A stretch of 64,000 bases of DNA. It comes from Hahella sp. KA22 (GTDB lineage: Bacteria; Pseudomonadota; Gammaproteobacteria; Pseudomonadales; Oleiphilaceae). Numbering within the stretch: the stretch's first letter is position 1; each line of letters starts with the position of its first letter. A model generated the notes under the pieces. The model was not told the DNA's origin. It did no database searches and saw only the letters and a list, made by a program, of their open reading frames with translations. The DNA lies in the NCBI RefSeq assembly GCF_004135205.1, contig NZ_CP035490.1, positions 6,067,501 to 6,131,500 on the forward strand. The letters run 5' to 3'. Positions 1 to 7,987 of the stretch are shown here, in pieces. The position numbers and the translations under genes are program-made.

Positions 1-1
1 T

Positions 2-487
2 TATGAATGGGTAAAGACCACCAGACCCGACTTGCATGAAGACGCCATTGGCTGGGTCAATCACGGGCGCGTGAACCCGGGCTGGCTGGAACACTCCTCC
101 GCCCCCAGCGACTACAGCATTCCGGCGGCGCCGGAAAGCAAGCTGCCATTTATCGACATTGCTCCCGCCCCCCAACAGGATATCGTACGCAAAGAAAATC
201 GCGGCGATGGTTATTTCAGTTGCGGCTGGGTTTTCTCGCCCAAATACTGTTTCGATTTGAAGGAAGTGCTGAATCTCGTCTACTCTCTGGATGTGGAGCG
301 CTGCAAAGGCGTGTTTCGCACAGCGGAAGGCGCTGCGGTGATCAACGCGGAGAATGGCGGAGTTACCGTTTATACCGTCACCGAAGCGCCAGACAGCCGC
401 ATCGAGGTGATCGACAGTCAGCCTTTGCAAGTGGAGAGTCTGGAAAAGCTTCTAAAGGAGATTCTGGCCAGCGAGGCAGCGATTTAA
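2..487 (+). CDS. CobW/P47K-family metal-binding GTPase, C-terminal part
   Basis: The reading frame is open from base 2, so this is the 3' end of a gene that begins before the window. The visible 161 residues match the CobW C-terminal domain, with a core reading ERCKGVFRTAEGAAVINAENG in the middle of the fragment; this small beta-rich domain follows the GTPase domain in COG0523 metallochaperones. The GTP-binding motifs and the CxCC metal site would lie upstream and cannot be seen. Family members insert or deliver zinc or cobalt. No neighbouring gene identifies the client protein. The family call is fairly secure, the metal is unknown. Confidence 0.75.
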   Translation, partial: YEWVKTTRPDLHEDAIGWVNHGRVNPGWLEHSSAPSDYSIPAAPESKLPFIDIAPAPQQDIVRKENRGDGYFSCGWVFSPKYCFDLKEVLNLVYSLDVERCKGVFRTAEGAAVINAENGGVTVYTVTEAPDSRIEVIDSQPLQVESLEKLLKEILASEAAI

Positions 488-520
488 TCAATCAGCGCCG
501 CCTTATCAATACAGACAGAA

Positions 521-1468
521 TCAGACCGCATCCAACAGGCTGCGTAACTCCTCCGCGGTGAAAGAGACATGCTTGATCGTTTTGCGCCGCCATGTGTAAG
601 CGATATGGAGATCGCCACAGCGAGTCAAACAGGCGCATGGGTAAGAGAACTCTCCCTCGCCGTTTTCGAGCACATGAACAGGTCGCCATTGCTCGCCATC
701 CGTTGAGGCGGACATAATCAACACGGAGCGACCTGCCGCGCCGGAGTTATGCAACAAGAGAAACCGGCCATCGTTGGCGCGCACCACATCAATGGCGGCG
801 TCCAGCGCAGGTATTTGCGTCAGACGCAAATCGGTCCAGTTGCGGCCTTCATCAAACGACCAGCATTCACCCAGGAAACCTTCCGTCGTACGGCAAAGGC
901 TCTGAATGGCTTGCCCATGAATCAGCAGTACGGGCTGAATCGCAGGCAAAGACGAGGCCTTCGGTCCATGCGCGCTCCAAGTTTTACCCCTGTCTTCACT
1001 GCGCTCAAAGCAGATCCGCCACACCTCATTTTCTGTGCTGGTTGGGATAAGCATTGCGCCGGAAGGCAACACGACTGGACGCCCACGCACCGGCCCTATT
1101 CTGCCGCTATCAAGCAAGCGCGGCTGCGACCAGGTCGCGCCCTCATCCACTGATTCGATATAGGCGCCCCACCAGCGGGAAGGACTTGGCCCCACTTGAT
1201 AGTACAGCAGCAAGCGACCATCGCCAGACCTTGAGAAAACAGGATTCCATAAGGGGTAACGGCGTCCGCTTGGCTGCAGGGGGTCAACCAGGAGGCGCTG
1301 GTTGCGCCAGCGTCCGTCACGATACTCAGCGCCCCAAATCCCCGTTTTCTGCGATCCTTCTCCAGGGCCTGCAAAGCAAGCCAGCAATAAGCCGTCCTCT
1401 ACGTCCTGAATGGTCGCAGCATGACATTGCTTCCCATCGTTAACATCGAAAACAAAGGCTTCCTGCAT
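521..1468 (-). CDS. Sialidase-like (BNR/Asp-box) six-bladed propeller protein
   Basis: A 315-residue protein with three clear Asp-box motifs, SVDEGATW (about 109-116), SEDRGKTW and SFDEGRNW, and further family landmarks: WNPVFSR, GPVRGRPVVLPSG, a STENEVW stretch and the C-terminal SYPCACLTRCGDLHIAYTWRR. This is the BNR neuraminidase-like family (PF13088 type) of the six-bladed propeller fold. No signal peptide is seen, so it is probably cytoplasmic. Homologues are usually annotated exo-alpha-sialidase, but substrate is rarely proven; no sialic acid transport or catabolic gene is nearby. The ATG is preceded by a GAGGTGG Shine-Dalgarno. The 1495-1788 gene ends 26 bp upstream and may be co-transcribed. 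Confidence 0.8.
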   Translation of the reverse strand: MQEAFVFDVNDGKQCHAATIQDVEDGLLLACFAGPGEGSQKTGIWGAEYRDGRWRNQRLLVDPLQPSGRRYPLWNPVFSRSGDGRLLLYYQVGPSPSRWWGAYIESVDEGATWSQPRLLDSGRIGPVRGRPVVLPSGAMLIPTSTENEVWRICFERSEDRGKTWSAHGPKASSLPAIQPVLLIHGQAIQSLCRTTEGFLGECWSFDEGRNWTDLRLTQIPALDAAIDVVRANDGRFLLLHNSGAAGRSVLIMSASTDGEQWRPVHVLENGEGEFSYPCACLTRCGDLHIAYTWRRKTIKHVSFTAEELRSLLDAV

Positions 1469-1494
1469 GATCGACCACCTCTTCTGAAGCTTTC

Positions 1495-1788
1495 CTACAA
1501 ATCGATGTCGACATCTCCATCGCGGAACAGCATGCGAATAAGACGGAAAGGCAGCATGACCAGTTCAAAACCGATATCAATGATGAACTCCAGCCAATCC
1601 AGTGCGTCCAGCCAGCCGCTATCGCTGTGGCGATGCTTTTTACTTGGCCAGACATAATGAGCGAGGATAAATCCCGCGATAGATGCCGCCAGTATCCATC
1701 CATTAAAACCCTGGGTGAACTGACTTACAACGCCTATCACCGCGCCAACGAATAACGCCAGCGACAACAACACTCTCAACAAATCCAT
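1495..1788 (-). CDS. Small membrane protein, unknown function
   Basis: A 97-residue protein with two hydrophobic segments near the N terminus (about residues 4-22 and 29-47), a basic/histidine linker (PSKKHRHSD), then an amphipathic stretch rich in W, F, L and I around WLEFIIDIGFELVMLPFRLI, ending in an acidic tail. It is probably an inner-membrane protein with a cytoplasmic or membrane-surface C terminus. I do not recognise a family. It lies directly upstream of the sialidase-like gene on the same strand and could be translated from the same message. Confidence 0.6.
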   Translation of the reverse strand: MDLLRVLLSLALFVGAVIGVVSQFTQGFNGWILAASIAGFILAHYVWPSKKHRHSDSGWLDALDWLEFIIDIGFELVMLPFRLIRMLFRDGDVDIDL

Positions 1789-1953
1789 AACGCCCGGTCA
1801 GACCTCTACAAAATATACGCCGACAGTACGGCGCCATATGAGCGGCCACAAGGCCGAAAGCTCATGCTCAATACTACGTCAAAGGTTAACCCAGTTTAAT
1901 GCGGAGGAAACGCCTCATCCTAATTCTTTCTGCTAACATACGAGCGCTAGTCG

Positions 1954-2445
1954 GTGAAGGCGCATGATGAAGGCATGGGGATTTCGAACTATTCAAAATT
2001 AATTGCTGCGCTGGCGATCATATTGCCGGCGATGGGACTCGCTTTGTATTTCAAAGCTAACAGTCGCGGTAACGCGGCTTCGCAGGAGTGCCTGTTCGGC
2101 AATATTTACGAATTGCTGGAAAGCCAGAAAGTCGGCGATAACGTCTATGAGCTGTATCTTCATGTAAGCGGCTGGCCGGACAGAATAGAAAGCATTTCTC
2201 TGTTCAGTCCTCCTGCGTCCTTTGACGCCTGCGGACAACCTTTACAAAAAGCGCTGGCTTCATCGCCAGTGGAGTACGGTCAGGAAGGAAAAATCGTTAA
2301 GTGGCCGATCCGCTTTGTCGTGGAAGGCGGCGCTGTCAAAATCCGCTATTCCAGCGACAAAGACGGCAGACTGGCGATGGAAGACGTTCCCGTAGACTGG
2401 AAACTCAGCTCAACCACGCAGCTTCCTCCACAACTTACGCACTAA
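1954..2445 (+). CDS. Hypothetical protein with N-terminal membrane anchor
   Basis: Up to 163 residues. A hydrophobic segment (LIAALAIILPAMGLALYF, near residues 16-33) is followed by a soluble region with two cysteines (ASQECLF and DACGQP) that could form a periplasmic disulfide. The first start in frame is a GTG at 1954; an ATG at 1975 (MGISNYSK) gives a better signal-anchor but has the GAAGG almost touching it, so the start is uncertain. No family is recognised. The 3' end overlaps the 3' end of the convergent 2410-2619 gene by 36 bp. Confidence 0.55.
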   Translation: MKAHDEGMGISNYSKLIAALAIILPAMGLALYFKANSRGNAASQECLFGNIYELLESQKVGDNVYELYLHVSGWPDRIESISLFSPPASFDACGQPLQKALASSPVEYGQEGKIVKWPIRFVVEGGAVKIRYSSDKDGRLAMEDVPVDWKLSSTTQLPPQLTH

Positions 2446-2619
2446 AGAGTTAGCATACTCGGCTCGCATTTCATGAGCCCGATTGATGTAGTAGTGATAG
2501 TCGATGCTTCCATCCTCCTCTATTCGATAGTCCACTGTACGGGCTTTCTTCGCGGGATTTTCCCGAACGGTTTCCGTCATCAGGAACACTTCCGCCATAG
2601 TCAGAGCTTTCATATTCAT
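2410..2619 (-). CDS. Small conserved-looking protein with YINRAHEMRAEY segment
   Basis: A 69-residue protein. The C-terminal half (DYHYYINRAHEMRAEYANSL then a basic RKLWRKLRG tail) resembles small proteobacterial proteins that carry a Y-I-x-R-A-x-x-[ML]-R-[AS]-E signature and a basic helix, sometimes annotated RSP_7527-like. That resemblance is from memory. The gene is leftward and its stop lies inside the 3' end of the rightward 1954-2445 gene, a tail-to-tail overlap of 36 bp. It diverges from the LysR gene at 2720 across a short AT-rich gap. Function unknown. Confidence 0.5.
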   Translation of the reverse strand: MNMKALTMAEVFLMTETVRENPAKKARTVDYRIEEDGSIDYHYYINRAHEMRAEYANSLVRKLWRKLRG

Positions 2620-2719
2620 ACCCTCTTGGATCTGTACTGAACTTTTAATTCATCTTAGTTCGTTCTATGATTCATAAAAATCGATATTTTTCGATGGTAT
2701 AGTTCAAGATATTTGATAT

Positions 2720-3577
2720 ATGAAGCTTCCTGATATTTCCACGGAATTACTGCAAACCTTCGTCACGGTCGTGGACAGCGGCGGTGTGCTACGCGCCAGC
2801 GAACGTCTGTTCAAAACCCAATCCACCGTCAGCATGCAGCTCAGCCGTCTGGAGGAGCGCCTCGGCGTCGCCTTGTTCCGAACGGTGGGACGCCGTAAAG
2901 AGCTGACGCCGGAAGGCGAAACCATGCTGATCTACGCCCGCAAGATTCTGGATCTACAGAACGAAGCATTGAAGGCCATTCAGGGCGTGCAGTTTGAAGG
3001 CGAGCTGACCATCGGCATTTCCCGTTCTCTGGTGGACGGGGACCTGACTAATGAACTGTCCAAGTTCGCCATGCAGTATCCGCTGATAAAACTTAACGTG
3101 CGCTCCGCATCCAGCATGCATTTGCATAACGCATTCGAACAAGAGGAGTTTGACTGCATTATTCGCCTGACTCAGGACCCTTCCGCAGACGAGTTAGTGC
3201 TCAGCAAAGCAAAGATGGTCTGGGTGGCGTCGGATAAGTTTCAGTTCGATCCCAGCGTCCCGTTGCGCATGGCCAACTTCACCACGCCCTGCCAGTTCCG
3301 CTCAATCAGTGAAAAGGCGCTTAAGGCCGCTGGCATTGTGTGGCAGGAAGCGTACACCACCAACAATCTCAACGCATTGATGTCTGCGGTGCGGGGCAAT
3401 CTGGCGGTCAGCGCCCGCACCCAGCACGCGCTGCAGCCGGGAACCCGGGTGGTGGGACCAGAGGAAGGACTCCCTGAGCTGCCGGAAATTTTCGTCGTGG
3501 CGCAGACCCGCGGCAGTTCAAGACTGGCCGAGTTCTTTATTTCATGGTTGGCGCCCCGTCCTCCGGTCGCGGCTTGA
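2720..3577 (+). CDS. LysR-family transcriptional regulator (LrhA/HexA-like)
   Basis: 285 residues with the LysR winged helix-turn-helix at residues about 4-63 (LLQTFVTVVDSGGVLRASER, then STVSMQLSRLEERLGVALF) and an effector domain from about residue 90. The sequence QSTVSMQLSRLEE resembles the LrhA/HexA/PecT subgroup. The effector domain is slightly short. No clear target gene adjoins it; the divergent neighbour is the 69-aa gene. Its last 41 bp overlap the 3' end of the convergent LysR gene at 3537-4526, so both reading frames use the same DNA at their C termini. Confidence 0.85.
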   Translation: MKLPDISTELLQTFVTVVDSGGVLRASERLFKTQSTVSMQLSRLEERLGVALFRTVGRRKELTPEGETMLIYARKILDLQNEALKAIQGVQFEGELTIGISRSLVDGDLTNELSKFAMQYPLIKLNVRSASSMHLHNAFEQEEFDCIIRLTQDPSADELVLSKAKMVWVASDKFQFDPSVPLRMANFTTPCQFRSISEKALKAAGIVWQEAYTTNNLNALMSAVRGNLAVSARTQHALQPGTRVVGPEEGLPELPEIFVVAQTRGSSRLAEFFISWLAPRPPVAA

Positions 3578-4526
3578 AGTCGGAAGGCGACGGACAGCCC
3601 GCGCTCTCGCAGAACTCATTCAGGGGCAGATCCCAATAAGGCGTCCCGTTGAAGCGCTCCAGAACGTAATCCACAAAGGTGCGCACCCGGTGAGAAAGAT
3701 GGCGGGTATGGGGATAAATCAGATACGCATTCGCCTCCACCAGTTGGTATTCCGTGAGTATGGGCTTCAGGGCGCCGCTGGCGATTTCCTTATACAAAAT
3801 GAAATTAGGCTGCGTCACGATCCCATAATCGTTCACCGCCGCTTGCCGCAGATAATCGCCCGCGTTGGCTTGTAGCCAGGGATTCACATTCACCTCGATA
3901 CATTCGCCCTTGCTGTTCCAGAAGCGCCAGATACTGTTGGGCAGATTGGAGTAATGAATCACTCGATGCTGCGTTAATTCTTCCGGGGTTTTGGGCTCGC
4001 CGAACTTCTCCAGATAAGCGGGACTGGCGCAGATCACCGAGTGTATTTTGCAGATCGGGCGGGCGATCAAAGTGGAGTCCACCAGGCGTCCAATACGTAT
4101 GGCCAGATCATACCCTTCCTGCACGATGTCGACCTGACGGTCATTAAAATTGATATCGAAATTCAGGTTCGGGTGCATTTGCATAAAGTCATTGAAAACA
4201 CAGCCCAAGTGCATCATCCCGAACGTGAACGGCGCAGCGATCTTCAGCTTGCCGCTGAGGGACTTGTGCTCGCTGGTCACCGCCTCTTCCAGTTCCGCCA
4301 GATCCTCCAACAGTCGCAAACAGCGCTCGTAATAACTGCGCCCTGTTTCGGTCAGGGTCAACTTGCGGGTGGTTCGCACCAGCAACTGCACGCCCAGACG
4401 GGCCTCCAGCTCCGCCAACCGGCGGCTCACTGCCGACTTGGCGATGTCCAGAACCTGCGCCGCGCGGGTGATGCTGCCAGTCTCCACCACTTTGGCGTAG
4501 ATCTGCATTTCCTCAAAACGACTCAT
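3537..4526 (-). CDS. LysR-family regulator, divergent from azoreductase
   Basis: 329 residues. The N-terminal helix-turn-helix is typical of the large CrgA/AaeR-like LysR group (FEEMQIYAKVVETGSITRAA, AKSAVSRRLAELEARLGVQLL), followed by the effector-binding domain with ITAPFTFG-like and YDLAIRIG motifs (here IAAPFTFGMMH and YDLAIRIGRL). The protein carries a proline- and charge-rich C-terminal tail of about 25 residues beyond the usual end, encoded in DNA shared with the LysR gene on the other strand. Divergent placement 137 bp from the azoreductase start suggests it controls that gene, a very common pairing. The target is inference. Confidence 0.85.
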   Translation of the reverse strand: MSRFEEMQIYAKVVETGSITRAAQVLDIAKSAVSRRLAELEARLGVQLLVRTTRKLTLTETGRSYYERCLRLLEDLAELEEAVTSEHKSLSGKLKIAAPFTFGMMHLGCVFNDFMQMHPNLNFDINFNDRQVDIVQEGYDLAIRIGRLVDSTLIARPICKIHSVICASPAYLEKFGEPKTPEELTQHRVIHYSNLPNSIWRFWNSKGECIEVNVNPWLQANAGDYLRQAAVNDYGIVTQPNFILYKEIASGALKPILTEYQLVEANAYLIYPHTRHLSHRVRTFVDYVLERFNGTPYWDLPLNEFCESAGCPSPSDFKPRPEDGAPTMK

Positions 4527-4663
4527 GCGCCCTCTCCAAATATGCTTCGTTTAATTGTTCTTATTTTAGCAACAGAATTTTCATTACAGCCATGTTTATC
4601 CCTTTAATCTCAACAAATATAGTGAGCCCATCTAAACGACAGCCAAGTTTCGGGAGATATTCC

Positions 4664-5278
4664 ATGACCCAATCAATTACTCGCATTCTGAAAATCGATA
4701 GCAGCGCCCGTGCGGAAAGTTCAATGAGCCGCAAGCTGGCGCAACAACTTACTGAACAACTGGTGGCGGCCAACCCTGGCGCGGAAGTGGTTAACCGCGA
4801 TGTGTCCGGCGGATTGCCTTTCGTTACAGAAGAATGGATCGGCGCCAGTTACACCCCGGCGGATCAGCGCACTGAAGCGCAAAACCAGGCGCTGGCGCTG
4901 TCAGACAGCCTGATCGAGGAACTACAGGCGGCCGACACGCTGGTTATCGCCGCGCCCATGTATAACTTCAGCATTCCCGCTACCTTGAAAGCGTACATCG
5001 ATCAAATTTGCCGTGCGCAAGTAACGTTCCGCTATACAGAGCAGGGCCCGGTTGGACTGCTGGAAAATAAAAAGGCGTATGTAGTGGCTGTCACCGGAGG
5101 TACGCCCGTCAACAGCGCGGCAGACTTTGTGTCCGCCTATATGCGTCAGGTGCTGGGATTCATCGGCATCAAGGATGTGACCTTTATCAACGCCGACCGC
5201 ATCAAGGTTGACCCGGAGTCCATTCTGGCCGACGCGCAGCAGCAGATCGCCGCTGTAACGGATGTCGCCGCCGCTTAA
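4664..5278 (+). CDS. azoR: FMN-dependent NADH-azoreductase
   Basis: 204 residues of flavodoxin-like fold. The N terminus has the FMN phosphate-binding segment KIDSSARAESSMSRKL; PMYNFSIPATLKAYIDQICR (about 95-114) is the signature FMN-contact loop of AzoR/AcpD; GGTP near residue 142 follows a beta strand. The enzyme reduces quinones and azo compounds by two-electron transfer from NADH. I chose the ATG at 4664 because GGGAG sits 7 bp upstream; an earlier in-frame codon at 4592 would add 24 residues unlike the family. The divergent LysR gene probably regulates it. The 3' end lies 7 bp from the convergent glycerate kinase stop. Confidence 0.93.
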   Translation: MTQSITRILKIDSSARAESSMSRKLAQQLTEQLVAANPGAEVVNRDVSGGLPFVTEEWIGASYTPADQRTEAQNQALALSDSLIEELQAADTLVIAAPMYNFSIPATLKAYIDQICRAQVTFRYTEQGPVGLLENKKAYVVAVTGGTPVNSAADFVSAYMRQVLGFIGIKDVTFINADRIKVDPESILADAQQQIAAVTDVAAA

Positions 5279-5285
5279 GCGTTCG

Positions 5286-6422
5286 TCAGCCTCGTCCAGC
5301 AAGGAAGCAGGCTGTCGCATTTTCCGCGCTGCGACGCAGGTTGACGGCGGCATCCGCCAGGGCCTGGTCCAGAGTGACCACGCCCGGCGCAATGGGAAAG
5401 ACAGCCGTCAATCCCATTGTTCGCGCCGCCGCCGCATCGCCTAAAAGCGCGCCAACCAGCGCAATGGTGGGCGCGCCAACTCTTTGGGCTCTCTGCGCCA
5501 CCCCCAGTGGCGCTTTGCCTCGCAGGCTTTGACTGTCCATACAGCCTTCTCCGGTAAACACCAGATCCGCTCCCTTCAGCTTTTCGTCAAATCCACTGAG
5601 CTCCAGCACCAAATCAATGCCCTTGCGCCCTTGAGCGCCAAGCACGCCGACAAACGCCATCCCTAATCCTCCCGCCGCACCGCCGCCGGGTATCGCCTGC
5701 AACTCTCGTCCCAGCGCCCGCTCATTCAACGCCAGCCAATGAGACAACAAGCGATCGAGTTCCTGCACATCAGCGGACGTAGCGCCTTTTTGCGGACCAA
5801 AAACCGCTGACGCGCCCTGTTCCCCGCACAGGGGATTATCCACATCCAGCGCAATGGTGATGTCGCATTCGCGCAAGCGAGGGTCCAGACCGCTGTAATC
5901 CAGCGTGACCAGCTCCTTTAGCCCCTGCGCGCAGGGAGCAATTGATTCGCCCGCCGTATTGAGCGCGCGCAGGCCCAACGCCATTAACATCCCGACTCCG
6001 CCATCATTGCTGGCGCTGCCGCCGAGTCCGATCATGAAGCGCCTGGCGCCGGCGTCCAGCGCATCGCGAATGACTTCACCACTGCCCCAGCTGCCCGCCA
6101 AAAAGGGATTACGCTGCTCCCGCGTCAATAAATGCAGCCCCGTCGCCGCCGCGACTTCTATCACCGCTGTGGCGCCATCCTCCAGCAATCCCCACATGGC
6201 GGTGACCGGCTCTCCCAGTGGATTACGCACCGTCGCGTAGCGCTCATGTCCTCCCTTATTGGCGAGAATCGCCGCGACAAACCCTTCGCCGCCATCGGAG
6301 ATTTGTATCGCTTCGCAATGAGCGTGAGGCGCAGCTCGCAATACGCCCTCCATGATCGCGGCGCCGACTTCCCGGGAAGACAGGCATTCTTTGAACGAGT
6401 CTGGAGCAATCAGAACTTTCAT
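5286..6422 (-). CDS. Glycerate kinase (GarK/GlxK family)
   Basis: 378 residues starting MKVLIAPDSFKECLSS, the standard N terminus of the PF02595 glycerate kinases. Further landmarks are IQISDGGEGF, IGLGGSASNDGGVGM (substrate/nucleotide loop around residue 130), the GGGAAGGLG stretch and VFTGEGCMDSQSLRGKAP, all characteristic. The family converts D-glycerate to 2-phosphoglycerate (or 3-), ATP-dependent, linking glycolate, tartronate or glucarate catabolism to glycolysis. A start 17 codons further upstream is possible, but MKVLIAPDS matches family length. No glyoxylate or tartronate-pathway genes are adjacent. It ends almost against azoR, convergent, with no visible terminator between them. Confidence 0.92.
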   Translation of the reverse strand: MKVLIAPDSFKECLSSREVGAAIMEGVLRAAPHAHCEAIQISDGGEGFVAAILANKGGHERYATVRNPLGEPVTAMWGLLEDGATAVIEVAAATGLHLLTREQRNPFLAGSWGSGEVIRDALDAGARRFMIGLGGSASNDGGVGMLMALGLRALNTAGESIAPCAQGLKELVTLDYSGLDPRLRECDITIALDVDNPLCGEQGASAVFGPQKGATSADVQELDRLLSHWLALNERALGRELQAIPGGGAAGGLGMAFVGVLGAQGRKGIDLVLELSGFDEKLKGADLVFTGEGCMDSQSLRGKAPLGVAQRAQRVGAPTIALVGALLGDAAAARTMGLTAVFPIAPGVVTLDQALADAAVNLRRSAENATACFLAGRG

Positions 6423-6488
6423 TATTTGTTTCCGCATAAGAATAGGTGACCGACCTAGCCTAGCCATTCCCATGCCAGGGCTAAAGGA

Positions 6489-7046
6489 TCAGGTGAACTC
6501 GCGACAGATTTTTTGCGAATCTTCCGCAGACAGTCCTTCACCCGTCAGTCCGCATTGTCCTGTCCCAGCGCCGCCGGATTGGTAATGCCGACAGGTGTGG
6601 CACACGCCAAAGCGCTGCCGTTTACGCGCTATCTGCCATTGCGCCAGGATATCGCGCAGGCTCCCAAGTAAGGCGGCTTCTTCTGTTCCGGAGAAGTTGC
6701 GCATGGCGGCGTCGAACCCCGGCGGTGGCGTCAATTTATCCAGCAGCGCTTGCGCTTTTTCCGTCAGATGCAGGTGCACCATGCGCCGATCTGAGGCGTC
6801 CGCCTGCTTTTCCACAAAGCCTTTGGACTCAAGCTGCTTGATGCTCTGGGATATCGTGCCTTTGGTGATTTCTAGATATTCCGCAACGCCTTGCGGCGTA
6901 TCCGAATAGCGGTTGCAGGCCGCCAAATAACGCAGCACATCCAGATGTACTGGCTGCAGATCGTACTCCAGCAACGCCTTGCGCCACTCCGTGCGGATGA
7001 CGTAACCGATACGTTCGATGAATTCAAAAATAAGATTATCAGGCAT
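6489..7046 (-). CDS. MarR-family regulator with C-terminal cysteine cluster
   Basis: 185 residues. The winged helix domain spans about 30-100 (HLDVLRYLAACNRYSDTP, ITKGTISQSIKQLESKGFVE, DRRMVHLHLTEKA with the beta wing DASDRR). Beyond the usual MarR end is a cysteine-rich tail: CHTCRHY then GQCGLTGEGLSAEDSQKICREF, giving four cysteines in a C-x2-C...C...C pattern that could bind zinc or an Fe-S cluster, or act as a redox switch. The start is ATG at 7046; a TTG two codons earlier is unlikely. A 13-bp element (7059-7071) lies 12 bp upstream of the start and recurs twice in front of the divergent lipoprotein gene, so autoregulation and control of that gene are likely. Confidence 0.9.
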   Translation of the reverse strand: MPDNLIFEFIERIGYVIRTEWRKALLEYDLQPVHLDVLRYLAACNRYSDTPQGVAEYLEITKGTISQSIKQLESKGFVEKQADASDRRMVHLHLTEKAQALLDKLTPPPGFDAAMRNFSGTEEAALLGSLRDILAQWQIARKRQRFGVCHTCRHYQSGGAGTGQCGLTGEGLSAEDSQKICREFT

Positions 7047-7058
7047 ACGCAAATACTA

Positions 7059-7071
7059 TCGACACAATACT
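7059..7071 (-). promoter_or_regulatory. Candidate MarR operator, copy 1
   Basis: On the minus strand this reads AGTATTGTGTCGA. It fits AGTATTGnnTCGA, a pattern also found at 7174-7186 (plus strand) and 7217-7229 (minus strand) and placed just ahead of the MarR start. Such spacing is typical for an autorepressor site. Function is inferred from repetition and position only. Confidence 0.5.
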
Positions 7072-7172
7072 GTAATCACAACCGCCCCGATAACGCGATT
7101 TTCTGATCAAGCCATCTGATATGCAATTTCTATCAAGGTGATAAGAACAATTAGGCGCTATAGATCCAGATA

Positions 7173-7230
7173 TAGTATTGACTCGAAACTTTATGTGGAG
7201 ATAAATTAAATACGTTTCGAGTCAATACTA
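7173..7230. promoter_or_regulatory. Perfect 17-bp inverted repeat, candidate MarR operator pair
   Basis: The left arm 7173-7189 (TAGTATTGACTCGAAAC) and right arm 7214-7230 are exact reverse complements, separated by 24 bp. Each arm contains AGTATTGnnTCGA, also present ahead of the MarR gene. The pair ends 13 bp before the start of the 7244 gene, whose Shine-Dalgarno (AGAGG) follows at once. It may be a double operator covering the promoter, or, if transcribed, a stable hairpin in the leader. Confidence 0.6.
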
Positions 7231-7243
7231 AAAAGAGGTTTCT

Positions 7244-7987
7244 ATGTTTACGTCCCGATTACTTGCTTGCAGCGTTCTACTGGTCTCTGTTGGCGCTTGC
7301 GCTCATACGCCGTCCCCCACGAAGTTTGAATCCGCGGCTAATAAGGCGATACCAGGGGAGTTCGATCTGATCCAAACCCGTGTTTACCGTGATGGCCCTT
7401 ATGCTGTTTTTGAACACAGCGTTCGCTATGGCGCAGGCGCGCTGAAACCCAACGCCATCGGCCAGTTGGCGGGTAGTGAAGTGTTCAGCTATGTCTGGCC
7501 GACTTCTCTGAATAGCAGTGCGGTAGGGTTTGCAGCGGCCCAGGGCATTCTCGCCTTCGTGCTAACGGCGCATCCAGACTTTGACGACACGCCGAAGTTC
7601 GACGAGAACGCCGACGGCAAGTTCGATAATGACGGCGACCTCTGGCACAGCCACTGGGTAGTGCTGACGCCGGACGAGCAGTGCGGCCCTGGCGCGTTGA
7701 AGGTGAAGGACATTCCCGCTGACGCCCACCCCAACCTGCCTGCAACCTGGCCTGGACTGCCCCTGTTTATCGACAGCCCAGGTTATGAGCCTGAACTGAA
7801 GGGAGAACAGGTTCGCGCCAGGGTTCCTCTCAAAGACATAGGGTTTCCGGAAGCGTTTCAGTATGACGGCGTCACCGCCGCCCTGCGGGTCAACGCCAAT
7901 GTGCACAGTCCGTTACTGTGCGTGACCAATGTATGGGATGTGACTTCCGGCGATTTAAGCCTGCCGGCGACTTACGCGCCTCAGTAG
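7244..7987 (+). CDS. Predicted lipoprotein, unknown function
   Basis: 247 residues. The N terminus is a lipoprotein signal (MFTSRLLACSVLLVSVGAC with lipobox VGAC, modified Cys about 19). The mature part includes HSVRYGAGALKP, a DENADGKFDNDGD stretch reminiscent of calcium-binding acidic loops, and WHSHWVVLTPDEQCG, with paired cysteines later (CGPG, LLCVTN). I do not recognise a family. It is transcribed away from the MarR gene and preceded by the 17-bp inverted repeat, so it is the likely regulated target. An envelope protein induced by the MarR ligand is the simplest reading. Confidence 0.65.
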   Translation: MFTSRLLACSVLLVSVGACAHTPSPTKFESAANKAIPGEFDLIQTRVYRDGPYAVFEHSVRYGAGALKPNAIGQLAGSEVFSYVWPTSLNSSAVGFAAAQGILAFVLTAHPDFDDTPKFDENADGKFDNDGDLWHSHWVVLTPDEQCGPGALKVKDIPADAHPNLPATWPGLPLFIDSPGYEPELKGEQVRARVPLKDIGFPEAFQYDGVTAALRVNANVHSPLLCVTNVWDVTSGDLSLPATYAPQ

